Source: Citrobacter amalonaticus
Lineage (GTDB): Bacteria > Pseudomonadota > Gammaproteobacteria > Enterobacterales > Enterobacteriaceae
Assembly: GCF_018323885.1 (NCBI RefSeq)
Contig: NZ_AP024585.1
Coordinates: 4,402,001-4,466,000 of the forward strand
Direction: 5' to 3'
Length of the DNA: 64,000 bases
The stretch's first letter is position 1; every line of letters begins with the position of its first letter. The translations under genes were made by a program, and so were the position numbers. Below the pieces are notes generated by a model. It was given only the letters and a program-made list of their open reading frames with translations. It was not told where the DNA came from and searched no databases. Of this stretch, positions 27,555-39,142 are shown piece after piece.

Positions 27555-28634
27555 TTAATTAATTTCAAAATCTAAATCCAGATCGTCTTCTTTCTCGTCG
27601 GTCTGAGAGACATTCTTGCGCGCCAGGCTTTTCAGCACGTTCACACAGATAGCCGTCACCACCGCACCTACCGCCACCGCGGCGACATAACCCAACTTAC
27701 CTTCAACCACCGGCAGAACAATCAGTCCACCCCAGCCTGCGTAACACTGAGCGCCGAACAATGCCGCCGTGGCCGCACCACAGGCCGAACCCAGCATGAT
27801 GGAAGGAATGACGCGCAGCGGGTCAGCGGCAGCGAAAGGAATCGCCCCTTCGGTAACGCCCACACATCCCATCACCAGCGCCGCTTTACCGGCTTCGCGC
27901 TCTTCAGAAGAGAAATTTTTACGCCCCACCAGCGTCGCCAGTCCTAAGCCCAGCGGCGGCACGCAGATCCCGACCGCCGCAATGGCCACGACGGTGTAAA
28001 CCCCCTGCGCTACACAAATCAGCATGAAGGCGTAGGCCACTTTGTTGATCGGGCCGCCCATGTCAAAGGCCAGCATCAGCCCCATAATCACGGCTAACAT
28101 CACGATGCTGCCCTGCTGCATGCCTTGCAGCCACTGGGTCAGACTGGCGGTCAGCGCGCCAACGGGTTCGCCCAGTCCCCACATCATGATGCCCGCCGTA
28201 ATAAAGGTCCCGATGACAGGAATCACGAAGATGGGCATGACAGAACGCAATACCTTATGGACCGGAATTTTTTTCAGGTAATACACCACAATGCCGCCGA
28301 TAATCCCGGCAATCAGCGCCCCGAAGAACCCGGCGCCGAAGCTGTTGCCTACCCAGGCACCAATCGCGCATGGTGCCAGCGCGGAGCGTTCCGCAATGGA
28401 ATAACCAATGTACGCCGCGAGGAAAGGCACCATCAGGGTCAGCCCGGCCACGCCGATATCAAACAGCTTTTTGAGATTCGGATCGGTCGCGGCATCAGGC
28501 ACCGCCCCTTTCCCATACAGCATGACGGAGACTGCCAGTAAGATGCCGCCCGCAACCACAAAGGGGATCATATGCGACACCCCCGTCATCAGATGCTGAC
28601 GGGTATTTTTCAGGATGTGTACCAACTCATTCAT
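27555..28634 (-). CDS. frwC: PTS fructose-like membrane permease IIC component FrwC
   Basis: This 359-residue integral inner-membrane protein has about nine hydrophobic helices. Conserved IIC-Fru stretches include VSHMIPFVVAGGILLA (about residues 20–35), AFDMGGPINKVAYAF (about 190–204) and VTEGAIPFAAADPLRVIP (about 255–272), which contains a conserved glutamate in the sugar-binding region. The ATG at 28634 (MNELVHILKNTRQHL) was chosen over an upstream in-frame start that adds 23 unrelated residues. It is the first gene of frwCB-pflDC-frwD and divergent from ptsA. Confidence 0.95.
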   Translation of the reverse strand: MNELVHILKNTRQHLMTGVSHMIPFVVAGGILLAVSVMLYGKGAVPDAATDPNLKKLFDIGVAGLTLMVPFLAAYIGYSIAERSALAPCAIGAWVGNSFGAGFFGALIAGIIGGIVVYYLKKIPVHKVLRSVMPIFVIPVIGTFITAGIMMWGLGEPVGALTASLTQWLQGMQQGSIVMLAVIMGLMLAFDMGGPINKVAYAFMLICVAQGVYTVVAIAAVGICVPPLGLGLATLVGRKNFSSEEREAGKAALVMGCVGVTEGAIPFAAADPLRVIPSIMLGSACGAATAALFGAQCYAGWGGLIVLPVVEGKLGYVAAVAVGAVVTAICVNVLKSLARKNVSQTDEKEDDLDLDFEIN

Positions 28635-28942
28635 AAGTCGCTCCCGGGCAGGTGTTTGCCCATATCCATAACGTTGTTGTGGCAAACAATAGGCAATCCG
28701 CAAGGTCGCAGACAGTGGATAAAAAGGCCATTTACTGGATTTTTGTAATGTCAGTACAAAAATGCGATCCGCTTCATAAGTTGAAGGATAAGAGAATTCA
28801 CGGATACCGGGAGGACTTGTGAACTGTCTCCCACTTTTCGCCTTACATTACATTTGTCCAGTTTTTGGCAGAATTGTCACATGGCAGCGAACAAGCAAGG
28901 CCTTTTATGCTGTAGACAGAAAACCGTTATGGGAGAAAGGCA
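28635..28942. promoter_or_regulatory. Divergent frwC–ptsA control region
   Basis: The 308 bases hold no gene. A perfect 9-bp inverted repeat ATTTTTGTA (28739–28747)/TACAAAAAT (28755–28763) with a 7-base spacer lies near the middle and is a candidate operator. TGGCAGAATTGTCACA (28866–28881) matches the CRP consensus at about eight of ten key positions, close to the ptsA side. The ptsA ribosome site GGGAGAAAGG precedes its ATG. Confidence 0.55.
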
Positions 28943-31444
28943 ATGGCCCTGATTGTGGAATTTACCTGTGAGCTGCCCAATGGCGTCCATGCGCGCCCGG
29001 CAAGCCATGTTGAGACCCTGTGTAACACCTTTACTTCACACATTGAGTGGCACAACCTGCGAACCGATCGTAAGGGCAACGCCAAGAGCGCACTGGCGTT
29101 GATTGGCACGGATACGCTGGCTGGCGACCCCTGCCAGTTGCTCATTACAGGAGCAGATGAATCCGATGCCCATCAGCGCCTGAGCCTGTGGCTGCGCGAC
29201 GAGTTCCCCCACTGCGATGCCCCGCTGGCAGAAGCCAGTAACAGCGAATTAGAACCACTACCGGTTTCATTGACTCACCTGAACCCGCAGCTTTTCCGCG
29301 CCCGTAGCGTTTGCAGTGGTAGCGCGGGCGGTATCCTGACGCTTCTCTCTTCGCTGGATCTCAACGCGCTCGGCGAACTCCCTGTGGCAGGCGATGTGGA
29401 AAGCGAGCAGTCGGCGTTGGATCGCGGCTTAACGCTGCTGGTAAAAAACATTGCGTTTCGTTTGCTCGACAGCGACGGCACCACCAGTGCGATTCTGGAA
29501 GCCCACCGTTCGCTGGCGGGCGATACCTCCTTACGTCAGCATTTGCTGGCAGGCGTTTCTCGCGGCTTAAGCTGCGCGCAGGCGATTGTCGACAGCGCCA
29601 ACCATTTCTGCGATGAGTTTGCCCGTTCCAGCAGTCGCTATTTGCAGGAACGCGCGCTGGACGTTCGCGACGTCTGTTTCCAGTTGCTGCAACACATCTA
29701 CGGCGAAAAGCGCTTTCCGGCACCGGGAAAGCTGACCCAACCCACCATCTGTATGGCGGATGAGTTGACGCCCAGCCAGTTCCTGGAACTGGACAAAACG
29801 TTCCTCAAAGGACTGCTGTTGAAAAGCGGCGGCACCACTTCGCACACGGTGATTCTTGCTCGTTCATTCAACATCCCCACTCTGGTCGGTGTCGCGATTG
29901 ACGCTTTAACCCCGTGGCTGCAGCAAGAAGTTTATATCGATGGCAATGCAGGAGCGGTGGTGGTCGCGCCTGATGAACCGGTCAGCCGCTACTATCAGCA
30001 GGAAGCCCGTGTACACGAGGCGCTGCGCGAGCAACAGCGCGTCTGGCTGACCCAGGAAGCGCGCACGGCCGACGGCATTCGTATGGAAGTTGCCGCCAAC
30101 ATTGCTCACTCCGTGGAAGCGCAGGCGGCATTTGGCAACGGCGCGGAGGCGGTTGGCCTGTTCCGCACCGAAATGCTGTATATGGATCGGCTCAGCGCTC
30201 CGGACGAGAACGAGCTGTACAACATTTTTTGCCAGGCGCTGGAATCCGCACAGGGGCGCAGCATTATTGTGCGTACGATGGATATCGGCGGCGATAAGCC
30301 CGTTGATTATCTGAATATTCCTGCTGAAGCCAACCCGTTCCTCGGCTATCGCGCCGTGCGTATCTATGAAGAGTACGCCGCGCTGTTTACCACTCAGCTC
30401 CGGTCGATCCTGCGCGCATCGGCGCACGGAAGCCTGAAAATTATGATCCCGATGATCTCCTCAATGGAAGAGATCCTGTGGGTGAAAGAGAAACTGGCGG
30501 AAGCCAAACAGCAGCTTCGCAATGAACAGATCCCATTTGATGAGAAGATCCCGCTCGGCATTATGCTGGAAGTCCCGTCAGTGATGTTCATCATCGACCA
30601 GTGTTGCGAAGAGATTGATTTCTTTAGTATTGGCAGCAATGACCTGACGCAATACCTGTTGGCCGTTGACCGCGATAACGCCAAAGTGACCCGCCACTAC
30701 AACAGCCTGAACCCCGCCTTTCTGCGCGCGCTGGATTTCGCGGTGCAGGCGGTGCACCGTCAGGGGAAATGGATCGGCCTGTGTGGCGAGCTCGGGGCAA
30801 AAGGTTCCGTTCTGCCATTGCTGGTCGGGTTGGGGCTGGATGAAATCAGCATGAGCGCCCCCGCCATTCCTGCCGCTAAAGCGCGAATGGCGCAACTCGA
30901 CAGTCGCGCCTGCCGACAATTGCTGAATCAGGCGATGGCCTGTCGCACGTCGCTGGAAGTGGAGCATCTGCTGGCGCAGTTCCGCATGTCACAGCAGGAT
31001 GCCCCACTGGTCACCGCCCAGTGCATCACCCTCGACAGTGACTGGCGCAGCAAAGAAGAGGTGATCAAAGGAATGACCGACAATCTGCTGCTCGCCAGCC
31101 GCTGCCGCTACCCCCGCAAACTGGAAGCCGATCTGTGGGCTCGTGAGGCAGTATTCTCTACCGGGCTGGGCTTCAGCTTCGCCATTCCGCACAGCAAATC
31201 TGAACACATTGAGCAGTCCACTATCAGCGTGGCACGCCTGAAAGCGCCTGTCCGCTGGGGAGATGACGAGGCGCAGTTCGTCATCATGCTAACGCTCAAC
31301 AAACACGCGGCGGGGGACCAGCACATGCGTATTTTCTCACGCCTGGCCCGTCGCATTATGCACGAAGAATTTCGCAATGCACTGGTGAATGCCGCGTCTG
31401 CCGACGCGATTGCCAGCCTGCTGCAACATGAGCTTGAACTTTAA
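28943..31444 (+). CDS. ptsA: Multiphosphoryl transfer protein PtsA (FrwA): HPr–EI–EIIA-Fru fusion
   Basis: This 833-residue fused PTS protein carries phosphate from PEP to the frw IIB components. Domain order: HPr-like at 1–90 with the phosphohistidine His16 in [10 protein letters not shown]; enzyme I from about 115 to 680, with phosphohistidine His301 in [12 protein letters not shown] and the PEP-binding [12 protein letters not shown] and [16 protein letters not shown]; and EIIA-Fru at about 690–833 with the active histidine in [13 protein letters not shown]. It heads an operon with fsaB and gldA, 11 and 12 bases apart. Confidence 0.96.
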   Translation: MALIVEFTCELPNGVHARPASHVETLCNTFTSHIEWHNLRTDRKGNAKSALALIGTDTLAGDPCQLLITGADESDAHQRLSLWLRDEFPHCDAPLAEASNSELEPLPVSLTHLNPQLFRARSVCSGSAGGILTLLSSLDLNALGELPVAGDVESEQSALDRGLTLLVKNIAFRLLDSDGTTSAILEAHRSLAGDTSLRQHLLAGVSRGLSCAQAIVDSANHFCDEFARSSSRYLQERALDVRDVCFQLLQHIYGEKRFPAPGKLTQPTICMADELTPSQFLELDKTFLKGLLLKSGGTTSHTVILARSFNIPTLVGVAIDALTPWLQQEVYIDGNAGAVVVAPDEPVSRYYQQEARVHEALREQQRVWLTQEARTADGIRMEVAANIAHSVEAQAAFGNGAEAVGLFRTEMLYMDRLSAPDENELYNIFCQALESAQGRSIIVRTMDIGGDKPVDYLNIPAEANPFLGYRAVRIYEEYAALFTTQLRSILRASAHGSLKIMIPMISSMEEILWVKEKLAEAKQQLRNEQIPFDEKIPLGIMLEVPSVMFIIDQCCEEIDFFSIGSNDLTQYLLAVDRDNAKVTRHYNSLNPAFLRALDFAVQAVHRQGKWIGLCGELGAKGSVLPLLVGLGLDEISMSAPAIPAAKARMAQLDSRACRQLLNQAMACRTSLEVEHLLAQFRMSQQDAPLVTAQCITLDSDWRSKEEVIKGMTDNLLLASRCRYPRKLEADLWAREAVFSTGLGFSFAIPHSKSEHIEQSTISVARLKAPVRWGDDEAQFVIMLTLNKHAAGDQHMRIFSRLARRIMHEEFRNALVNAASADAIASLLQHELEL

Positions 31445-31455
31445 GAGGAAGCAAA

Positions 31456-32118
31456 ATGGAACTGTATCTGGATAGCGCCAATGTGGCGGAAGTCGAACGT
31501 CTGGCCCGCATCTTCCCTATCGCCGGGGTGACGACCAACCCGAGTATTATCGCGGCAAGCAAAGAATCCATCTGGGATGTTCTGCCGCGTCTGCAAAAGG
31601 TGATTGGCGAAAACGGCGTTCTGTTTGCCCAGACCATGAGTCGCGATGCGCAGGGAATGGTGAACGAAGCTAAACGTCTGAACAATGCCGTTCCGGGAAT
31701 TGTGGTGAAAATCCCGGTAACCTCTGAAGGACTGGTCGCCATCAAGCAGTTGAAAAAAGAGGGCATAGTCACCCTGGGAACCGCCGTGTACAGCGCCTCT
31801 CAGGGACTACTTGCCGCGCTGGCGGGGGCAAAATATGTCGCGCCTTACGTCAACCGCGTAGATGCCCAGGGCGGAGACGGTATTCGCACCGTTCAGGAAT
31901 TACAGACGCTACTGGAACGTCATGCCCCGAAAAGCAAAGTGCTGGCCGCCAGTTTCAAGACCCCGCGCCAGGCGCTGGACTGTCTGCTGGTGGGCTGTGA
32001 AGCAATCACCCTTCCTTTAGATGTAGCGCAACAAATGCTCGATACCCCTGCGGTAGAGTCAGCTGTTGAGAAGTTTGAGCAAGACTGGAAAAACGCATTC
32101 GGTAACATCAACCTGTGA
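31456..32118 (+). CDS. fsaB: Fructose-6-phosphate aldolase FsaB (TalC)
   Basis: FsaB reversibly cleaves fructose-6-phosphate to dihydroxyacetone and glyceraldehyde-3-phosphate and also joins dihydroxyacetone to other aldehydes. The 220-residue protein is a transaldolase-family TIM barrel. The Schiff-base lysine is Lys85 in [11 protein letters not shown], and [16 protein letters not shown] is the conserved N-terminus. It lies between ptsA and gldA. GldA can reduce the dihydroxyacetone FsaB releases. Confidence 0.96.
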   Translation: MELYLDSANVAEVERLARIFPIAGVTTNPSIIAASKESIWDVLPRLQKVIGENGVLFAQTMSRDAQGMVNEAKRLNNAVPGIVVKIPVTSEGLVAIKQLKKEGIVTLGTAVYSASQGLLAALAGAKYVAPYVNRVDAQGGDGIRTVQELQTLLERHAPKSKVLAASFKTPRQALDCLLVGCEAITLPLDVAQQMLDTPAVESAVEKFEQDWKNAFGNINL

Positions 32119-32130
32119 GGGAAATAAGGT

Positions 32131-33234
32131 ATGGATCGCATTATTCAATCCCCTGGTAAGTACATCCAGGGTGCAGATGTCATCACTCGTCTTGGCGAAT
32201 ACCTCAAGCCGTTGGCTGAACGTTGGCTGGTTGTTGGCGACAAATTTGTTCTCGGTTTCGCTCAGGGCGAACTGGAAAAAAGCTTTAAAAACGCAGGACT
32301 GGCGCTGGAAGTCGCGCCGTTTGGCGGTGAATGCTCGCAAAACGAGATCGACCGTTTGCGCAGCGTGGCGGAAAATGCGCAGTGTGGCGCGGTGCTCGGC
32401 ATCGGCGGCGGTAAAACGCTGGATACCGCCAAAGCCCTTGCCCACTTTATGAACCTGCCTGTGGCGATCGCCCCGACCATCGCCTCAACCGATGCGCCCT
32501 GCAGCGCACTTTCCGTTATCTACACCGATGCTGGTGAATTTGACCGTTATCTGCTGCTACCGCACAACCCACATATGGTTATCGTCGACACCAAAATCGT
32601 TGCCGGCGCCCCGGCGCGTCTGTTAGCCGCAGGGATTGGTGATGCGCTGGCCACGTGGTTTGAAGCACGCGCGTGTTCACGCAGCGGCGCGATCACCATG
32701 GCGGGCGGCAAATGCACTCAGGCGGCGCTGGCGCTGGCTGAACTGTGCTACAACACGCTGCTCGAAGAGGGTGAAAAAGCAATGCTCGCCGCCGAGCAGC
32801 ATGTCGTGACCCCGGCGCTTGAGCGCGTGATTGAGGCCAACACCTATCTGAGCGGCGTCGGCTTTGAAAGCGGCGGTCTGGCTGCCGCGCACGCGGTTCA
32901 CAACGGTCTGACGGCGATCCCGGATGCGCATCACTATTATCACGGTGAAAAAGTGGCCTTCGGTACGCTGACGCAGCTGATTCTGGAAAACGCGCCGGTT
33001 GAAGAGATTGAGACCGTTGCCGCACTGTGCCATTCCGTCGGTCTGCCGATTACGCTGGCGCAACTGGATATCAAACAGGATATCCCGGCGAAGATGCGTA
33101 TTGTGGCAGAAGCCTCCTGCGCGGAAGGCGAAACCATTCACAACATGCCTGGCGGCGCAACGCCGGATCAGGTTTATGCCGCACTGTTGGTTGCCGACCA
33201 GTACGGTCAGCGCTATCTGCAAGAGTGGGAATAA
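32131..33234 (+). CDS. gldA: Glycerol dehydrogenase GldA
   Basis: GldA is an NAD-dependent, zinc-dependent family III alcohol dehydrogenase that interconverts glycerol and dihydroxyacetone and also reduces hydroxyacetone and methylglyoxal. It has 367 residues. The nucleotide region is [15 protein letters not shown] (about 89–103). Metal ligands lie in [14 protein letters not shown] (Asp at about 173), AAAHAVHNG and [13 protein letters not shown] (histidines at about 256 and 273). It ends the ptsA–fsaB–gldA operon, followed by a strong terminator. Confidence 0.97.
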   Translation: MDRIIQSPGKYIQGADVITRLGEYLKPLAERWLVVGDKFVLGFAQGELEKSFKNAGLALEVAPFGGECSQNEIDRLRSVAENAQCGAVLGIGGGKTLDTAKALAHFMNLPVAIAPTIASTDAPCSALSVIYTDAGEFDRYLLLPHNPHMVIVDTKIVAGAPARLLAAGIGDALATWFEARACSRSGAITMAGGKCTQAALALAELCYNTLLEEGEKAMLAAEQHVVTPALERVIEANTYLSGVGFESGGLAAAHAVHNGLTAIPDAHHYYHGEKVAFGTLTQLILENAPVEEIETVAALCHSVGLPITLAQLDIKQDIPAKMRIVAEASCAEGETIHNMPGGATPDQVYAALLVADQYGQRYLQEWE

Positions 33235-33242
33235 CACGCTCT

Positions 33243-33270
33243 ACACTCCCGGCCTCGCCGGGAGTGTTTC
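33243..33270 (+). terminator. gldA terminator
   Basis: ACACTCCCGGC pairs perfectly with GCCGGGAGTGT around loop CTC, followed by TTCTT. It may act in both directions for convergent yijE. Confidence 0.88.
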
Positions 33271-33278
33271 TTATCTCA

Positions 33279-34184
33279 TCAGGCCTGTTCGACCACCTGC
33301 ACCTCACGCTTTTTCCGGCTGACAATTGCCAGCGCCATAACGATCAGCACAATTCCCCCACCCTCAACGGGACCGGGGTTTTCACCAAGCAGCCACCAGG
33401 AAAACAGCACGCTACAGACCGGCACCGCCAGGGTGCTTAAGCTGGCGATACTGGCAGGCAAATTCTTCAGGACAAACAGCCACAAACTCCAGGCCAGCGC
33501 CGTCGCAAGAATCGCGCTATATCCCAGCGCCCAGAGGACCACCGGCTGCCAGTCAACTTCCCGCTGCGGCACCAGCCAGGCCACCGCACTCATCACCAGC
33601 GCGGCATACAACATCTGCCAGGCCGTTAACGACAGCAAATCGACGCGTGGATGGCGGGTATAAAGACGTTTAGCGACAATGGCGCTCGCTCCCCAGCTGA
33701 CTCCGGAGAGAATCGCCAGCAGAGCGCTCTTCAACGTTGATAAATTCAGTTGCCACGGTTGCAGCACCAGCAGTAACCCTATTGCGGCAATGGCAATTGC
33801 GGCGTATTGCAGGCGTCGCAGTCGCTCCCCCAGAAACAGCGCCGCCAGAATAACGACCCAAAACGGCATGGTATAGGTCAGGATAGCGACTTTCCCCGCC
33901 CCGCCGCTGACCAGCGCCCACTGACCGAAGCCAATCATCCCGCAGGTCTGCAACAGCGCAATCGCCAGCGTAAACCGAAACGGCGTCGGGTGCAGGCCAC
34001 GGCCGCGCAAAAGGAGGACGAGGAATAATATTAAGGCTCCGAAGATACAGCGTAATGCAGTGAAGTCGAACGCGCCGATATAGCTCGTGACCTGCTTCAT
34101 AAAAATCCAGCTATAGCTCCAGATAAGGGTAAGCAAGATAAGACCACCGATTGCCAGTGGATTGCCCTTTCCTGAGACAGACAT
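33279..34184 (-). CDS. yijE: EamA/DMT-family transporter YijE
   Basis: This 301-residue inner-membrane protein has ten predicted helices made of two EamA repeats (about residues 12–140 and 150–285). E. coli YijE is reported to export cystine or cysteine. The sequence supports the family and the orthology, and substrate is taken from that. It faces gldA convergently and lies downstream of katG on the same strand, 108 bases away. Confidence 0.9.
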   Translation of the reverse strand: MSVSGKGNPLAIGGLILLTLIWSYSWIFMKQVTSYIGAFDFTALRCIFGALILFLVLLLRGRGLHPTPFRFTLAIALLQTCGMIGFGQWALVSGGAGKVAILTYTMPFWVVILAALFLGERLRRLQYAAIAIAAIGLLLVLQPWQLNLSTLKSALLAILSGVSWGASAIVAKRLYTRHPRVDLLSLTAWQMLYAALVMSAVAWLVPQREVDWQPVVLWALGYSAILATALAWSLWLFVLKNLPASIASLSTLAVPVCSVLFSWWLLGENPGPVEGGGIVLIVMALAIVSRKKREVQVVEQA

Positions 34185-34292
34185 GATAGATCCAGTAGAT
34201 TGACGTTTCCTGCGGACACTATACCCCTACAAATACACTTCAGCGACTGCAAGCCGTCGCTGAAGTGGGGTCAGATTACATCAGGGGTGGGC

Positions 34293-36473
<2,181 letters not shown>

Positions 36474-36610
36474 CTATATGCTCCCTTTACAGTGTTTACA
36501 TTACGATATACACCTACAGAGATAAGATATAGTCGAAAAAATCCACAGATTCGATAGCCGATACCTTTTATATTTTTAGTTACAGAGATGTAGATCAAAA
36601 TGAGGTGTAA

Positions 36611-36630
36611 TAAAGCCCTCCGGGGAGGGC
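36611..36630 (-). terminator. metF terminator
   Basis: GCCCTCC (36615–36621) pairs with GGAGGGC (36624–36630). On the minus strand it is followed by UUUAUU, just past the metF stop. Confidence 0.8.
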
Positions 36631-36638
36631 CGAGGCAT

Positions 36639-37532
<894 letters not shown>

Positions 37533-37570
37533 TTACCTCATCAATCGCTTGTCATTATATGTTGTGTTGT

Positions 37571-37602
37571 GAACATCTATCCGTTTAGACGTCCAGATGT
37601 AA
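37571..37602. promoter_or_regulatory. Met boxes (MetJ operator) upstream of metF
   Basis: Tandem 8-mers GAACATCT, ATCCGTTT, AGACGTCC and AGATGTAA approximate the Met box AGACGTCT. The third matches at seven of eight positions. MetJ dimers bind such arrays with S-adenosylmethionine. Confidence 0.8.
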
Positions 37603-37686
37603 AAATGACGGAAAAGCACGATGACGTCAACTGAAAAATCATCGTTGATGGTGAGGAAAAGTCAGGGAAGATGAAAAAAATTCACG

Positions 37687-38592
37687 TTAGTGGGCTATAC
37701 CAGCGGACAGCATCATGCTTTTCAGCCATTGTAAGCGGGCAGCGTTCTCCGGCAACATCGCCAGCCCCACCTGAATGCTGAGTTCACCCTCGCTCAGTGG
37801 TCGAAAAACCACGCCCTGACGCTGAATAGCGGCAAAGGAAGCAGGGAATAAGCTCAGACCATCGCCATGGGCTATTCGCGCCAGCAGAACGTCATGCTCC
37901 AGCGGCTCTTCAAGACAGGCAGGAGCGTAACCTATACGCTGAAAGCGTGCCCGCGTAGCGTCAAAGAAGGCCGGATTTCGTTCCCGGCTAAACCAGAACA
38001 GCGGCCGGTGATTAAGTGCTTTCAGGGAGAGGGTGTCACTGCCAGCCTCTGACCAAATGGCAGGTAGCGCTGCGATGAGCGGCTCACGCCAGTCGAGCGG
38101 CGTGATGGTCAGTCCGGCGGTCTCCAGCGGCAACGCCACCACGGCAGCATCCAGTTTTCCGCGTCGCACCTGACGTATGAGATCGGGCGAGCCCTGGCGC
38201 ACAAGACGCAGGGTATCAACCCGGGTATTCAGTTGCGTTTCCAGCGCGGCGAAAACGCCCTGCTCAAATGCCGTCGTCAGCCCCAGACGCAACGACTGCA
38301 CGCCGTCTGGCGCAAGCTGATTCAGGGCCGCATAGGTTTTATCCTGCTGTTCCAGCAGCGGACGCACGATCTCCAGCACGCGCAGCCCCTCATTCGTCAG
38401 CGTCAACCCTTTGGTATGACGGACAAACAGCGTCACCCCCAGACGTTCTTCAAGCTGGCGTATATGGCGGCTAAGCGGCGGTTGCGACATAAACAGTCGC
38501 AGGGCTGCCCGGCTCATGTTGTTCTCTTCCGCCACCACGGCAAAGTAACGCAGCAGGCGAATATCCAGAGAGTGCAGAAGCGGTGTTGTCAT
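37687..38592 (-). CDS. LysR-family transcriptional regulator
   Basis: This 301-residue protein has an N-terminal winged helix-turn-helix (MSRAALRLFMSQPPLSRHIRQLEERLGVTLF, about residues 25–55) and a LysR substrate-binding domain. It is not OxyR- or CysB-like, has no redox cysteine pair and I do not recognise the subfamily. It is divergent from a small decarboxylase-like gene, the usual arrangement for a LysR regulator and its target. The pair is inserted between metF and metL, which are neighbours in E. coli K-12, so it is accessory here. Confidence 0.88.
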   Translation of the reverse strand: MTTPLLHSLDIRLLRYFAVVAEENNMSRAALRLFMSQPPLSRHIRQLEERLGVTLFVRHTKGLTLTNEGLRVLEIVRPLLEQQDKTYAALNQLAPDGVQSLRLGLTTAFEQGVFAALETQLNTRVDTLRLVRQGSPDLIRQVRRGKLDAAVVALPLETAGLTITPLDWREPLIAALPAIWSEAGSDTLSLKALNHRPLFWFSRERNPAFFDATRARFQRIGYAPACLEEPLEHDVLLARIAHGDGLSLFPASFAAIQRQGVVFRPLSEGELSIQVGLAMLPENAARLQWLKSMMLSAGIAH

Positions 38593-38605
38593 ACCGAAAA
38601 GGTAT
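38591..38605. promoter_or_regulatory. Candidate LysR-type operator
   Basis: ATACCGAAAAGGTAT is an inverted repeat with the T-N11-A form of LysR-type sites. It overlaps the regulator's start codon, and a further GGTAT half-site follows at about 38615. Autorepression and control of the divergent gene are inferred. Confidence 0.5.
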
Positions 38606-38679
38606 CACGGAAACGGTATTATCCAAATCATTCCACCCACCCTATCCTCACGTCATCACTAACAGATGAGGAAGACACT

Positions 38680-39051
38680 ATGCATTCAGAACGCTTTATC
38701 ACCGGTCAGAACATGCTACAGCAGGTTGATGGCAAAGGCGGCGATGCCGTCGTCGAGAGCCTGAAGGACATCGCTCCCGACTTCGCTCGCTATCTGATTG
38801 AGTTTCCTTTTGGCGACATTTATTCCCGCCCCGGACTGGATTTACGCAGTCGGGAAATCGCCACCGTCGCCGCCTTAACCGCACTGGACAACGCCGCACC
38901 GCAGTTGAAGGTTCACATTGCTGCCGCGCTGCATGTCGGGTTAACGCAGGAGGAGATTATTGAGGTCATGATGCAGATGGCAGTGTATGCCGGTTTCCCG
39001 GCGGCGCTGAACGGTCTGTTCGCCGCAAAAGAGGTGTTTGCTGGTCGGTAA
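38680..39051 (+). CDS. Carboxymuconolactone decarboxylase-family protein
   Basis: The 123-residue protein starts at the ATG at 38680 after GAGGA. The frame is open upstream, but that part is antisense to the LysR gene. It has the family core RSREIATVAALTAL and LKVHIAAALHVGLTQEEIIEVMMQMAVYAGFPAAL, with the conserved histidine at about residue 79. There is no CxxC pair, so an AhpD-like peroxidase role is unlikely. It may act on a lactone, quinone or oxidised aromatic. The substrate is unknown. It is divergent from and probably controlled by the LysR regulator. Confidence 0.88.
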   Translation: MHSERFITGQNMLQQVDGKGGDAVVESLKDIAPDFARYLIEFPFGDIYSRPGLDLRSREIATVAALTALDNAAPQLKVHIAAALHVGLTQEEIIEVMMQMAVYAGFPAALNGLFAAKEVFAGR

Positions 39052-39053
39052 CA

Positions 39054-39136
39054 CGCCGGACAGGATGCTGAAGCATCTTATCCGGCCTGAATTACGCCCG
39101 AACCATCGGCCGGATAAGCGCACTGCGCCATCCGGC
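39054..39136. repeat. REP/BIME pair downstream of metL
   Basis: CCGGACAGGATGCTGAAGCATCTTATCCGGCC is one unit (split here as two complementary arms) and GGCCGGATAAGCGC with GCGCCATCCGGC the second, inverted. They lie between convergent genes. Confidence 0.82.
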
Positions 39137-39142
39137 AAAAAA

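Noticed and set aside
36474..36610. OxyR site upstream of katG
   Set aside because: OxyR control is expected from E. coli, but I could not align four elements at 7-base spacing convincingly, so no site is annotated.
38233..38679. Extended N-terminus of the carboxymuconolactone-decarboxylase-like protein
   Set aside because: The upstream 149 codons are antisense to the LysR gene and unlike the family. The ATG at 38680 has a GAGGA ribosome site and gives the normal length.
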